NCBI GenBank assembly: GCA_900491605.1
Contig: UESW01001675.1
Location: forward strand, 295,571-359,570
Reading direction: 5' to 3'
DNA length: 64,000 nt
Origin: Calamus simplicifolius
Taxonomy: Eukaryota > Streptophyta > Magnoliopsida > Arecales > Arecaceae
In this document: positions 34,961-44,971 of the stretch, piece after piece
Position numbering within the stretch: the first letter of the stretch is position 1
Layout of the letters: the number at the start of each line of letters is the position of its first letter
Position numbers and translations under genes: made by a program
The notes under the pieces: generated by a model
What the model saw: only the letters and a program-made list of their open reading frames with translations
Told to the model about the DNA's origin: nothing
The model's database searches: none

Positions 34961-35664
34961 ATGTTGCTCAACAAGGTATTTATATGATAACACCTTATAA
35001 TTTTTCTGTATATGATAATCAGACCTGGGTATTGGATACCGGGAGTCCTTTGAACATTTGCAATTCATTGCAGGGACTACAGGTCACTAGAAGATTTGAG
35101 GATAACGAAAGATTCCTTAATATCGGCGATGGAAGATTAGTTCCAGTTCTGGCATTAGGAGTTCTTGAAATGGTTTTCAATAGAAATGTCATCGTACTAA
35201 ATGATCATCATTTTTGCCCAACATTCTTGTTGAACGTAATTTCTATAGGCCTTCTGGCCAAAAGTCATTATGAAATTTCAATAAAGGATGTTACTTTGAA
35301 TATCATTATGAATGGAGTCACTGTAATGACTGGGCATTTATCTAATGACATTTATATATTATCACAGTCTGTGAATGTAGTGCACAAATCAAGTAAGTGC
35401 CCTAAAATAACTGATGTCACTGATATTTATCTTTGGCACCATCGGTTGGGTCATATCAACAAGAACAGATTAAACAGGTTAACCCAGGAGGGCATTCTTC
35501 GAGTTGATGATTGTACTCATTAACTATTTGTGAATCCTATCTTCTTGGTAAAATGACCAAGTCATCTTTTACTGAAAAAGGTGAAAGGGCCAAAGAGCTA
35601 TTGGGTCTAGTACATACTGATGTATGTGGACCAATGAGCACTTGTGCCAAAGATGGATATTACT
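34961..35664 (+). pseudogene. Copia protease and integrase N-terminal part
   Basis: Aspartic protease with WVLDTGS at 35026-35046 (active-site DTGS). It is followed by the GAG-pre-integrase motif LWHHRLGHINKNRL near 35432, whose His residues belong to the zinc-binding HHCC domain of integrase. A stop at 35521 precedes VHTDVCGPMSTCAKDGYY, the start of the catalytic core. The frame is then broken by the insert at 35665. Confidence 0.87.
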
Positions 35665-36890
35665 GATAGAGATATAGACTAAAAGATATGCTTTATGTTA
35701 TGTCTTTACATTTTTAATGAGAATTCATTTTGAGCAATGTGTGCCATTTACTATATATATGTGCATGTGTCTAGTATTTACAAAGAGTATTTGATCTAGT
35801 GTGTAGAGTACGGCTTACACACAGAAGACTAGATCATCGGTTTCTTTTGGAATACAAGTTTATTGTTCACAGTTTTAGATGGAATTGGACACACCATCAG
35901 TAGAACTGTAGCACAAATTTTTAGTAGGTCTGTCTTGACTACGGGGAATGGTTTATTCTAACTATTTGTGCTAGTACACTTTGTGTGTATTGAACAGGAC
36001 CCAGTTGAGTTGATTATTTTATACTGACTTTATAAAATAATTTAAAACTCATGAATATTATGATTACTTATGCTCTTAATCTGAATTCTATTTCTAGACA
36101 CGTGTATGTAGTGATTATTGCTTTGATTACACATAGAGTGAGATTCTATATGAGTCAATAAACTCAGTGGGTTGGGCAATAACATTATATATATGGTGAA
36201 TATTAATAGTTGAAGGAATCCACGTCCTGTTAATTTGGATTGATGATATCCCCTTGAGAAAGCTTATAAGTTTTGATTGTATCAAATCTTGCAAGTGGAT
36301 TTTGAATCCGATACATCAAATAAGTTAAGTGGATAAGTCTCAAGGATAATAACAGCCAATTAAATTATATTGTCAGTATTTAAATTTAATTGGTGGATAT
36401 CTGTAATCTTAACGTGGGGAGATAATAAGTATTTAATATTAAGGCTCGAAAATATAAATTCGAATATGATTAGGAGTACAATTATAATTCTTTAGTGGAA
36501 TGAATTATAATTTACGTAATTGAATCCTAACCCGGGATAGGATTAGGAGATTTAATTACGTGGGAAGTCCTTTTCATATTTGCCTATTGGTCCCTGTTGT
36601 AGCCCTATAAATACCCTCTCAGTTGGTTGCTAGGGTTAACATTTTTGAGAAAAAAGAAAATAAGAAACCCTAGGTCGGCCGAGAGATCCCACCATCTTGT
36701 GAGAGAAGGAAGGTATTTCGGGAATACGGCGGAAGGCTAAAAGGTTGAGGTCGAGCAATCAAATCAAAGTGTTCCAACGTTCAAGTCTGAAGGTATAATC
36801 TTATACTCATAGATTAGAACGGTAAAAGTTTTTTGTATTACTCATATACGCTATAGCCGTGATCTTGGGGGTATTCCGCGCTCCCCAATA
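35665..36890 (+). mobile_element. Solo-LTR-like insertion inside the copia integrase
   Basis: 1226 bp flanked by ATTACT at 35659-35664 and 36891-36896. Removing the insert and one flank restores the integrase reading frame across Tyr-Tyr-Val-Ile-Thr-Phe-Thr-Asp-Asp. If the duplication is 5 bp (ATTAC), the insert starts with TG (TGATAGAG). A TATA box (CTATAAATACC) is at about 36604-36614, as in an LTR promoter. There is no coding capacity. The right end (CCCCAATA) lacks a clean CA. A solo LTR of another copia family is the best reading; its parent is not in this window. Confidence 0.72.
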
Positions 36891-37560
36891 ATTACTACGT
36901 CATTACTTTTACAGACGACCTTTCTAGGTTCGGTTATGTCTATCTTATGAGACATAAATCTGAATCGTTTGAAATGTTCAAACTCTATCATAAAGAAGTA
37001 GAAAAACAAATAGGAAAATGTATTAAGACCCTTCAATCAGATTGAGGAGGAGAATACCTTTCAAATGACTTTATGACATATCTAAAGGAGAATGGGATTC
37101 TCTCCCAATAGACTCCTCCAGGAACACCGCAGCATAACGGTGTGTCCGAAAGAGGAATCAAACCCTGTTAGATATGGTTCGGTCCATGATAGGTTTTGCA
37201 AGCTTACCAATATCATTTTGGGATATGCATTAGAATCAGCTTGTCATATTCTTAATAAGGTTCCAAGTAAGTCTGTTTCTCAAACTCCATATGAGATATG
37301 GTATGGACATAAACCGATTATCACCTATATGAGAGTCTGGGGGTGTCCAGCTTATGTGAAACGTGCAAAATCAAACAAACTTGAACCCAAATCTGACAAA
37401 TATTTTTTATCGGCTATCCAAAAGAAGCCAAAGGATATTACTTCTACAATATTGAAGAACAAAAGTTGTTCATTAGTAATAGGGCAGTTTTTTTGAAAAG
37501 GAGTTCCTTAGGGAAGGAACAAATGGCTCTAATGTTGAACTTGAGAAAGTTCATCAAGTA
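36891..37560 (+). pseudogene. Copia integrase, core and C-terminal part
   Basis: Continues the catalytic core with TFTDDLSRFGYVYLMRHKSE, then GGEYLSNDF (second region, after a TGA in place of an Arg or Gly codon). PQHNGVSERGI follows, with the region of the catalytic Glu, then LGYALESACHILNKVPSK and TPYEIWYGHKPI. One frameshift is near 37150. This enzyme would insert the cDNA into the host genome. Confidence 0.88.
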
Positions 37561-38650
37561 GAAGGAACAATACAAACCATTGAACCCTTAGAATCTTGGT
37601 CCAGAACGAGGATCCTATTGAGCTCGATGAGAACAATGAGGATCTGATCACCTATATGGATGCTATGCAAAGGACTGACTTTGATAAATGGCTTGATGCC
37701 ATGAAATCCGAACTTGATTCCATGAAGAAAAATAATGTATGGACATTAGTTGACCCATCCGAAGGGATAAAACCCATAGGGTGTAAGTGGGTTTTCAAGA
37801 GGAAAAGAGGTACAGACGGAAAGGTAGAGACCTACAAAGCATGTCTGGTTGCCAAGGGGTATCATCAACGTTATGGTATTGACTATGACGAGACGTTTTC
37901 TGCTGTGGCAATGCTGAAATCCATTCGGATTATGCTAGCTATAGCAGCATACTTATATATGAGATTTGGTAGATGGATGTTAAAACTGCTTTTCTAAATG
38001 GTAATTTAGAAGAACAGGTGTATATGATACAGCCTGAAGGTTTTATATCTGAAGACGAGTCTAAAGTGTGCAGGCTACAGAAGTTTATTTATGGACTTAA
38101 GCAAGCATCTAGGAGTTGGAACATACGATTTGATAATGTGATCAAATCTTATGGCTTCGTTAAGAATAAAGAAGAACCTTGCATCTATAAATGGGCTAAC
38201 GGTTCCATTATTGTATTTCTTGTATTATATGTGGATGATATTCTCTTAATCAGGAATGATATCCCTGCATTACAAGGAATAAAGATATGTTTATTATCAC
38301 AATTCTTCATGAAAAATCTGGGAGAAGCATCCTACATCCTAGGGATGAAGATCTATAGAGATAGATCTAAGAGGATGCTTGGTTTATCCCAATCTATGTA
38401 CATTGACATCATGCTAAAGAGGTTTAGCATGGAGAATTCCAAGAAAGGCTATCTTTCGATAGGCCATGGAATTCATCTTTTCAAGAAGGGTTGTCCGACA
38501 ACTCATAATGAAAGAGAACGTATGAGTCGAATTCCATATGCTTCAGCAGTGGGATTGATTATGTACATCATGACATGTACAAGACCAGAGGTGGCATACT
38601 CACTAGGAGTAGTGAGTAGATACCAATCTGATCCAGGAGAAAAATACTAG
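37561..38650 (+). pseudogene. Copia reverse transcriptase
   Basis: Starts with the conserved WTLVDPSEGIKPIGCKWVFK and LVAKGYHQRYGIDYDETFSAV. A one-base frame change near 37975 leads to MDVKTAFLNGNLEEQVYM. The catalytic YVDDI is at 38228-38242, and FIYGLKQASRSWN and GLIMYIMTCTRPEVAYSLGV also match the family. A TAG at 38648-38650 (CAG in the family motif YWQ) ends the frame. Confidence 0.92.
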
Positions 38651-39200
38651 CAAGTTGTTAAGACAATCCTTAAGTATTTGAGAAATACTAAGGACCAGTG
38701 GTTAGTCTATGGAGAGTCTGATTTGAAACTTATTGGATATACTTATTTTAGTTTACAATCAGATCATGATAATAGCAAGAGTGTGTCAGGTTTTATGTTT
38801 ATCTTGAATGGTGGAGCTGTTTACTGGAAAAAGTTTAAAGCAATATATAGTGACAAATTCAGTGTGCGAGGCAAAGTACATCGCTGCATCAGATACCGCG
38901 AAAGAAGCTGTGTGGTTGCGAAAGTTCATCTCCGAGCTTGGAGTGGCACCTTCCATAGATGGACCAGTCCTATTGTACAGTGATAGCACTGGTGCCATAG
39001 CTAAAGCAAAGGAACCACGAACACATTAGTGCACCAAGCACATACTGCATCGTTTTCATCTTATTCGAGAGATTGTAGAATGAGGTGATATAAATCTTCA
39101 GAAGATTGACAGAAAGGAAAACCTAGGCGACCCATTTACTAAAGCACTTAGCATCAAGAAGTTTGACGACTATAAGTTGAAGATGGGTATTAGATACTGT
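38651..39200 (+). pseudogene. Copia RNase H
   Basis: Encodes LIGYTYFSLQSDHDNSKSV (normally GYTDSD; the first catalytic Asp is changed to Tyr). SGFMFILNGGAVYWKKFK follows, then in another frame SVCEAKYIAASDTAKEAVWL with the Glu, and LLYSDSTGAIAKAKEP with an Asp. KENLGDPFTKALSIKKFDDY closes the polyprotein. A frameshift near 38860 and TAGs at 39029 and later disrupt it. Confidence 0.88.
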
Positions 39201-39216
39201 AATGAGTGGCTTTAGG

Positions 39217-39229
39217 CTAAGTGGGAGTT
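39217..39229 (+). promoter_or_regulatory. Copia polypurine tract region
   Basis: CTAAGTGGGAGTT immediately before the 3' LTR. The AAGTGGGAG core is the usual copia polypurine primer for plus-strand synthesis. Confidence 0.75.
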
Positions 39230-41303
39230 TTTTGGGAATTGTATCCTAAAGCCAATCATTTGATGATTGTGCTAATGTAAATAGCATATAAATTGATATA
39301 TTAATAAAAGTTATTTGGTAGTTTATTCTTTACAAGAACATCTTCTTGAAACTCCTAATAGTAATGAAGCCCTTAGGATCTTCTTTCACGATAAAGAAGG
39401 ATTTATCTTTGAAGGTCCTTAAAAGAGTTCGCGACCAAATGATATACTATGACAGGGCCATAGTACTATCAATTATAGGACATTGTATATCATATTTGTT
39501 GGTTGTCCTCTTAACCAAGGAGTGTAGAGACACTGGTATGACATACAGGTGAATGTGTAGGAGTACATTTCAGTGAACGTGACTCATTTTGGATACTCTA
39601 CTGTCAAGAGTTAATCTGAGAAGATATGGGTATAAGTATCCTTAAGACCTGAAGATCACAACCGGTGATTTGCAAGCAACTCATTGTACTTAGGTGCCGG
39701 ACCACCTGAATTTTTAATCCAGCTACAAAAGGTTACTGGGTGCAGTCAAGTACTTGTGGTAGTCAATTATGGATCAAGATGAAATTTTACCTATCCTGTT
39801 AAAAGGAGAAATGCTTGTGTTTTAATTTAGCAAGGCCTTGGCCAAGGCACTTCATGTGAAGGTTACATGATCACTAAAGTTGAAATCACTTTATGAATTT
39901 GCTGTTTAGAGTTGACAGTCTCTTAAGCCATCCTTAACATTTGTGGTCAAAAGGATGAATTATACGGTAACTATTTTTTAAGGTTCTTGGAGTTTGCTCG
40001 GCAACTCTTCGATCTATCCGAACGTCGGGTTCCATTGCTAGATGGGTACATTGATTAGTATAGAAAGTTGTTTCTATGCTACCGGCTTAGGTTCGAACCT
40101 AGAGAGTCACACGCATTGAAGTTTTCTATGATGATCTATTTGCTGATCAACAATTGAGAATCGTATATGATTTAATTAATCAATTTGATTGATTGAATTA
40201 TCTTAATTGGGTTAAGTACAAGTGAATAAGATTCAATTAGGTTTAAGTCTATTAGAAGGACTAATCAATTTCAAATATTGATTTGAAATTAGACTTGATT
40301 TGGATTTAAATAGATTCAGGACTAGCCAAATTTGATTTGGGCTAGGACCATGATCTATGTAGGTTCAGTCCAATAAATTCAAATCAGCTTAAACCAAAAA
40401 CCCAAACCCAAACTTCATGTGTGAAAAGAGTTTTCTCGCATGAGAATCTCACATGATGAGACAACTAAAATCTCATTTTATGAGAGATTAAATTCTCATG
40501 TAGAATTTAATGTATAACCTTAATCTTCTCCAAATGGTTTATGTTGGAATTCTAAGTGTTAGAATTCATGTGGAATTAATGTACCTCTTTGACTTAACCA
40601 ACCAGATGGAATTCTAAGTGTTATAATTCACATCTCTTTCGTTTTCACCGAATGTCGGAATTAATAAAAATGTTAGAATTCTAAGTGTTAGAATTCATGT
40701 CTCTGATTTTTACCAAACGTAGAATTCTAAGTGTTAGAATTCAATGGGCTAAAGGCTAAATTAAACCTATAAATTAGAGGACATTCTTCACCAGATAATG
40801 AACAACGATATGTTATGGATTGAAATTCTAAAGAGTTAGAACAGAAAATCCTGGTGTGATTCTGGTGTTAGCAAAAGTTTGGTGGATCCTGGAAGAAGAT
40901 TCAAGTGGGAGGATTCAAAATCAGCAAAGTTGTTTTTCCGCAAGCTAGCACTTTCGGGATCTGATCATTCGGGGACTTCGCATGGACGATACTAGAGGCC
41001 AAACGATTGAACGGCTGCAGAGCACAAATGATTTACCAATTGTTCTTAAGGTAAGTGATATGATCCCTAGATCTTAAGGCAAGCTTCAAAACAAGTAGTA
41101 TGACTTCTTATCTTGAAGATCAAGATATGATCTTAATGATTTTATTTATATGCATAATTTAGATCAAACGATCCTATAGTATAAGGCAGAGATATGATCT
41201 TGATGCATGTTAGAAAGATTAATATTTAATCTTTAAGCTTCTGCATTGGTAATTGTTATCAAATTTTAAAATATGCATGCCTTGGAGGTAATTTCTCCCT
41301 ACA
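39230..41303 (+). repeat. Copia 3' LTR
   Basis: 2074 bp, homologous to 30549-32596 throughout. The first bases are TTTTGGG where the 5' LTR has TGTTGGG, so the terminal TG is mutated. It ends TCTCCCTACA. An extra copy of the GAATTCTAAGTGTTAGAATT motif near 40722-40742 accounts for most of the length difference. Confidence 0.92.
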
Positions 41304-42014
41304 AGGGCATGGCTGGACGACTTCAAAGGAAGGTGGGTGGAGAAGCTCCCCAACGTGCTGTGGGCCTACTACACGACGCCGCGAGCTTCCACCGGAGAGA
41401 CTCCTTTTAGCCTCGTCTTTGGTTCCGAGGCCGTTATCCTTGTGGAGATAGGTGCCCTAAGCCCATGGACAGAGTCGTACAGCGAGGAGGACAACTCGAA
41501 CCAGCTACGAGCCAACCTCGATCTTTTGGAGGAGGTACGTGACCGAATACGGCTCCGGATGGCCGCCTACCGACAACAAATGGCAAGGTACTAAAATGCT
41601 CGTGTTTGCCCCAAGACATTCCTGCTAGGAGTCTTAGTCCTCCGGCGGGCCGAAGTTTCGAAGCTGATGAAAGGAGACAAGCTATCGCCAAATTGAGAAG
41701 GACCCTATCGGGTCACCAAAGCCCTCCACCATGGGGCGTACCGAATCGAAGGACTAGATAGGAAGCCGCTCCCTCAGACCTGGAACTCCGACAACCTCCG
41801 TCGGTATTATCAGTAATATACCCCTTCTCTACATTGAGTTGTGCTCTTGCATTCTTTCGGGCTCTTGTCCCACATTCTATATTAATAAAAGTGTTCGAGT
41901 AACCCATCTTTTCAGCAAAAAGTCCGAGGCCAGCTCGACATCGAAGACTGATGTACGATCGGCACCAAAAATCTTGAGGCTAGCTCGACACTTCAAGACC
42001 ATATAGGTAATGAA
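41304..42014 (+). pseudogene. Gypsy copy 2, integrase C-terminal part
   Basis: Continues copy 2 after the copia element: EKLPNVLWAYYTTPRASTGE, then LRANLDLLEEVRDRIRLRM, then MARY followed by TAA. The C-terminal part (TFLLGVLVLRRAE ... RTLYRVTKALHHGAYRIE) has a TGA. The stop of the integrase is near 41817, followed by the same 3' sequence as copy 1. The right boundary is set where the copy A and copy B flanks appear non-transposon, and is uncertain. Confidence 0.83.
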
Positions 42015-42411
42015 GATTTTGAAATTTTTTTAAGGTATTGATGACTAAAGAAGTTTGGTTTTGCAAGTTATATAATAAGAAAGTAAGCATTGCATTGCTG
42101 CTCCCAAATAAGAAGAACTTGAAGTCCTAACACTCTAATAAATACTAAAGCCAATTTATGGGGTTAATCATTACAACTTTAGCATTGAATATATACAATG
42201 CATCACTAGGAAAAGGATTGAAATATTTCAACTGAACAACTTGATCATCATTCAGTAGGAAATAAAAGGAGACCATCGATAATTGGCAAAGAATGTACAT
42301 TTTTTATAGTTATTCCTAAGATTTTTTCATATTTGTTATATTCTTTTGTTTAAGATTTCACTTTCATTTGTTGATTGGTGAATAATGCAGGTACACATAT
42401 ATGCAAACATA
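42015..42411. repeat. Duplicated flank of the gypsy integrase end, copy B
   Basis: Counterpart of 25277-25682, with a few small indels. At 42410/42411 it joins directly to the SprT-like exon, whereas copy A has 2978 bp between the two. Confidence 0.8.
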
Positions 42412-42540
42412 GAGAGAGGGCAAACTTGTTCAAGTGAGAGTCGGTCTAGGAGACGACGCAGGGGCCGAGGGCTTTGTTGAAGTAGAGAGCATTGTAGTGG
42501 GAGAAGAGGGAGTAGATGTCGACCTTTCCATCCCTCAACT
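42412..42540 (-). pseudogene. SprT-like gene, first exon, copy B (3' portion)
   Basis: Minus-strand frame RDGKVDIYSLFSHYNALYF, then NKALGPCVVS, a TAG where copy A has Trp, then TDSHLN. It is the continuation of the exon start at 56627-56647 beyond the chromovirus array. When the array and one target duplication are set aside, the ATG at 56647 is in frame with this segment. Identity to copy A is high. The stop and the substitutions at otherwise matching residues (DEAL to NKAL) show it is no longer functional. Confidence 0.55.
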
Positions 42541-44952
42541 TGTAACCCCCAGTAATTAATTTGGGAACACCTAGCGCCTAGTTTCCTTCTGACGTTTAGG
42601 ACCCAGTGCGACGTCTAGATTTCCGAGTCTCCGCATGACGGATGGGTTCTCGATTCCCTTGATCCAAGGCATCGCGAGGGTACTTATTAGGACATGGAGG
42701 ATAACTCTCTCCTTCATCCCCATGCACGCCTTCTCCAGGTAATTCTCTGCCCATGTTTCATTACAGAGAGAGAGGGAATCAAGCGAGAGAGAGGGAAAGA
42801 GAGAGAGAGAGGGAGAGAGAGAGGCCAAAGATGGAAGGCCTCGTCAATGGTTTGGTCGACTTAGCTCTCGGTGTGGGCGGGCGGGGAAGCGCCTCGAATC
42901 CAATCCCCTCCTCACGACAAGCAGCGCTCGCGATCCACCTGGGCTGAGGTGGTTTCTTCAGGGCACCATGAGAAAGCGGAAGAGGAGCAATATAGCAGCT
43001 ATCGCTGCGATCAAAACTAATGGAGCTCATGAAAGGACAAGAGCAGTTATCGTCATGATCAGAGCCCATGGAGTTCAAAAAGGAGGAGAGTGAGGAGAAA
43101 AGTGATGGAGATTGGGAAGTCATTGTCAAAAAGAAGCATCACCGATCACCCAGAAAACATCAAATGGCACCAACAGAGAATTGGCATAGATATAAATGTC
43201 CACCTAACGAACAGGAATACATTGATGATGCTGATTATGGCTTAGATGTTGAGCCCATGAGAGAGGAGCTTGATGACTTATCGAAAGCCTGCAGTAGGTT
43301 ATGGGAACTTGATTTCAACCACTTGGTGCCTGGTAAAGACTATGAGATTGACTGCGGACGAGGAAAGAAGGTTTATCATGAGGGGGATATGGCACCAGAA
43401 GGCCTGTTCAAGTGGGTCAATCATGATACATATACTCTCATTTTTGTTCTCTCCTGGATAATTATAACCCTATGAAGGATGTAAAGAGGTCGTTACTTCT
43501 GAAGAAAAACATGAACAAGTTGCATTCATGGAGGAAATAAGCAAGACTTCACCAATCAAATATCTGTATAAATACTTAGTTTCCATCGGTGTCATATCTG
43601 ATGGTTATGAAGAATTCAAGAAAATAATGATCAGTCTGTGGTTTGATATCTATGGAAGAGGTGGTGGGTCTAGTTGTTCATCTGCTTTTGAGCATGTATT
43701 TGTAGGAGAGATCAAGGGATGTGGAGAGCATGAAGTCTCTGGTTTCCACAACTGGATTCATTTTTACCTAGAAGAAGCTAAAGGGAGTGTAGACTACCAA
43801 GGTTATATATTCCCAAGGAGCCGAGGGCAAAGTTTTGGATGTTGTTGATCGAGCTCTGGACTGACCAAGGTGTTCTTAGATAATCGGATTCAGGTACCCA
43901 GATGTCCAAATAGCTGGTTTACAGTTTGGAATAGCGTACTGTGGTAAGTAAGCCAATTGTCATGATTTCATAAATTATTTAATTTATAAATCTTTGGTTT
44001 TATAACTGTATGCATATTTATGAAATAAGAAAAATGGAATTTCATTTATATTGACTATTTTGAATTAGTAAATAGTACCATGAGTTTACAAATAAGTATT
44101 TGCTATGATTATTACAGCTGGTAATATTTTGCAAAGTAATGGCTTTATATGTATGTGCAAAAGATGAAGTATATGCTTATTTTGACTTTGCAAAATATAA
44201 TGGTACTATCAATATGTCTATATGCAATTGTTAATAATGTTCAAACCACCGCATATGTGATGTGGCTATGATTATTACAGCCGTAATATTTTGCAAAGTA
44301 ATGGCTTTATATGTATACGCAAATATGAAGAACATGATTACTTTGACCTTGCAAAATATGCTGGTACTATTGAGATAATTATATGCAATTGCTAATAATG
44401 TACAAACCACTATATATGTAATGTGGGAAGCTTATGCTTATGATGATGCATGATGTGTTACATGCAATTATGAAGACGATATTGAGATATACTTATATAT
44501 GTCGCCGTGGTTCTCATATGATGTGCATATTCTGATAATATGGCAAGTGTATTTGAAATTGGAAGCTTTTTATTTGTAAAGCTGATTTGATTTGATAATA
44601 TTTTGAAATGATTAATTGATTATATTATATTATATTAGGCTTACTTATTGAGTGTGAGCTCATGTAAATCTCATAATATTTTTTAGAGTCACAAGACTGA
44701 AGAAGAAATTTTATGGTAGATGGAGCTTCTACTAAATAAATTAGATTCATTATGTTGATGTAACCTCAGTGATGTTTGTGTGTAGGGCTTGTAGCCCAAA
44801 CCTTATAATTATGGATTGTATTAAGTTACTAACTTGGATTGATATATCGATATTGCCTTATTTGAATTAAGTGTCTTGTTTCGGGATGCCTTGCATGCCT
44901 GGCATGTGGCGGGTTATCACCCTAGCTCAAATTTTAGGTATGGGGCGTGACA
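42541..44952 (+). repeat. Chromovirus LTR 1
   Basis: 2412 bp, TGTAACCCCC to GGCGTGACA. Compared with LTR 2 it lacks about 289 bp (equivalent to 50072-50360), including the presumed TATA box, with ATGATGTG/ATGATATG at the deletion ends. After the EndoU segment it is AT-rich, with two related blocks containing TGATTATTACAGC and TAATATTTTGCAAAGTAATG. Confidence 0.88.
42831..43848 (+). pseudogene. EndoU (XendoU-type endoribonuclease) segment in LTR 1
   Basis: Intronless copy of a plant EndoU coding region starting at MEGLVNGLVDLALGV. An 8-bp deletion near 42885 shifts the frame. The frame is readable again from 43068 (KKEESEEKSDGDWEVIVKKK) to 43430, where a 13-bp deletion shifts it, and from 43528 to the end. 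The last part has LWFDIYGRGGGSSC, FEHVFVGEIKG (first catalytic His) and VSGFHNWIHFYLEE (second catalytic His). The coding similarity stops just after YQGYIFPRS, so the final part of the EndoU fold, where the catalytic Lys is expected, is absent. Confidence 0.82.
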
Positions 44953-44959
44953 GTTTTTA

Positions 44960-44971
44960 TGGTATCAGAGC
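44960..44971 (+). promoter_or_regulatory. Primer-binding site after LTR 1
   Basis: TGGTATCAGAGC, initiator-Met tRNA type, 7 bp after the LTR end. Confidence 0.85.

Larger units (their letters stand above)
30549..41303 (+). mobile_element. Complete Ty1/copia retrotransposon with 2-kb LTRs
   Basis: 10,755 bp: LTR 30549-32596, primer site, gag, protease, integrase, RT, RNase H, polypurine tract, LTR 39230-41303. The order integrase before RT defines copia. The target duplication is AGAGC (30544-30548) and AGGGC (41304-41308), with one mismatch, inside the integrase of gypsy copy 2. LTRs of about 2.05 kb are long for copia. Stops and frameshifts in every domain make it inactive. A 1.2-kb insert splits the integrase. 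Confidence 0.93.

Noticed and set aside
43850..44640. Repeated TAATATTTTGCAAAGTAATG blocks as a separate transposon
   Set aside because: They occur in all three LTRs at the same place and lie between the LTR ends, so they are LTR-internal duplications.
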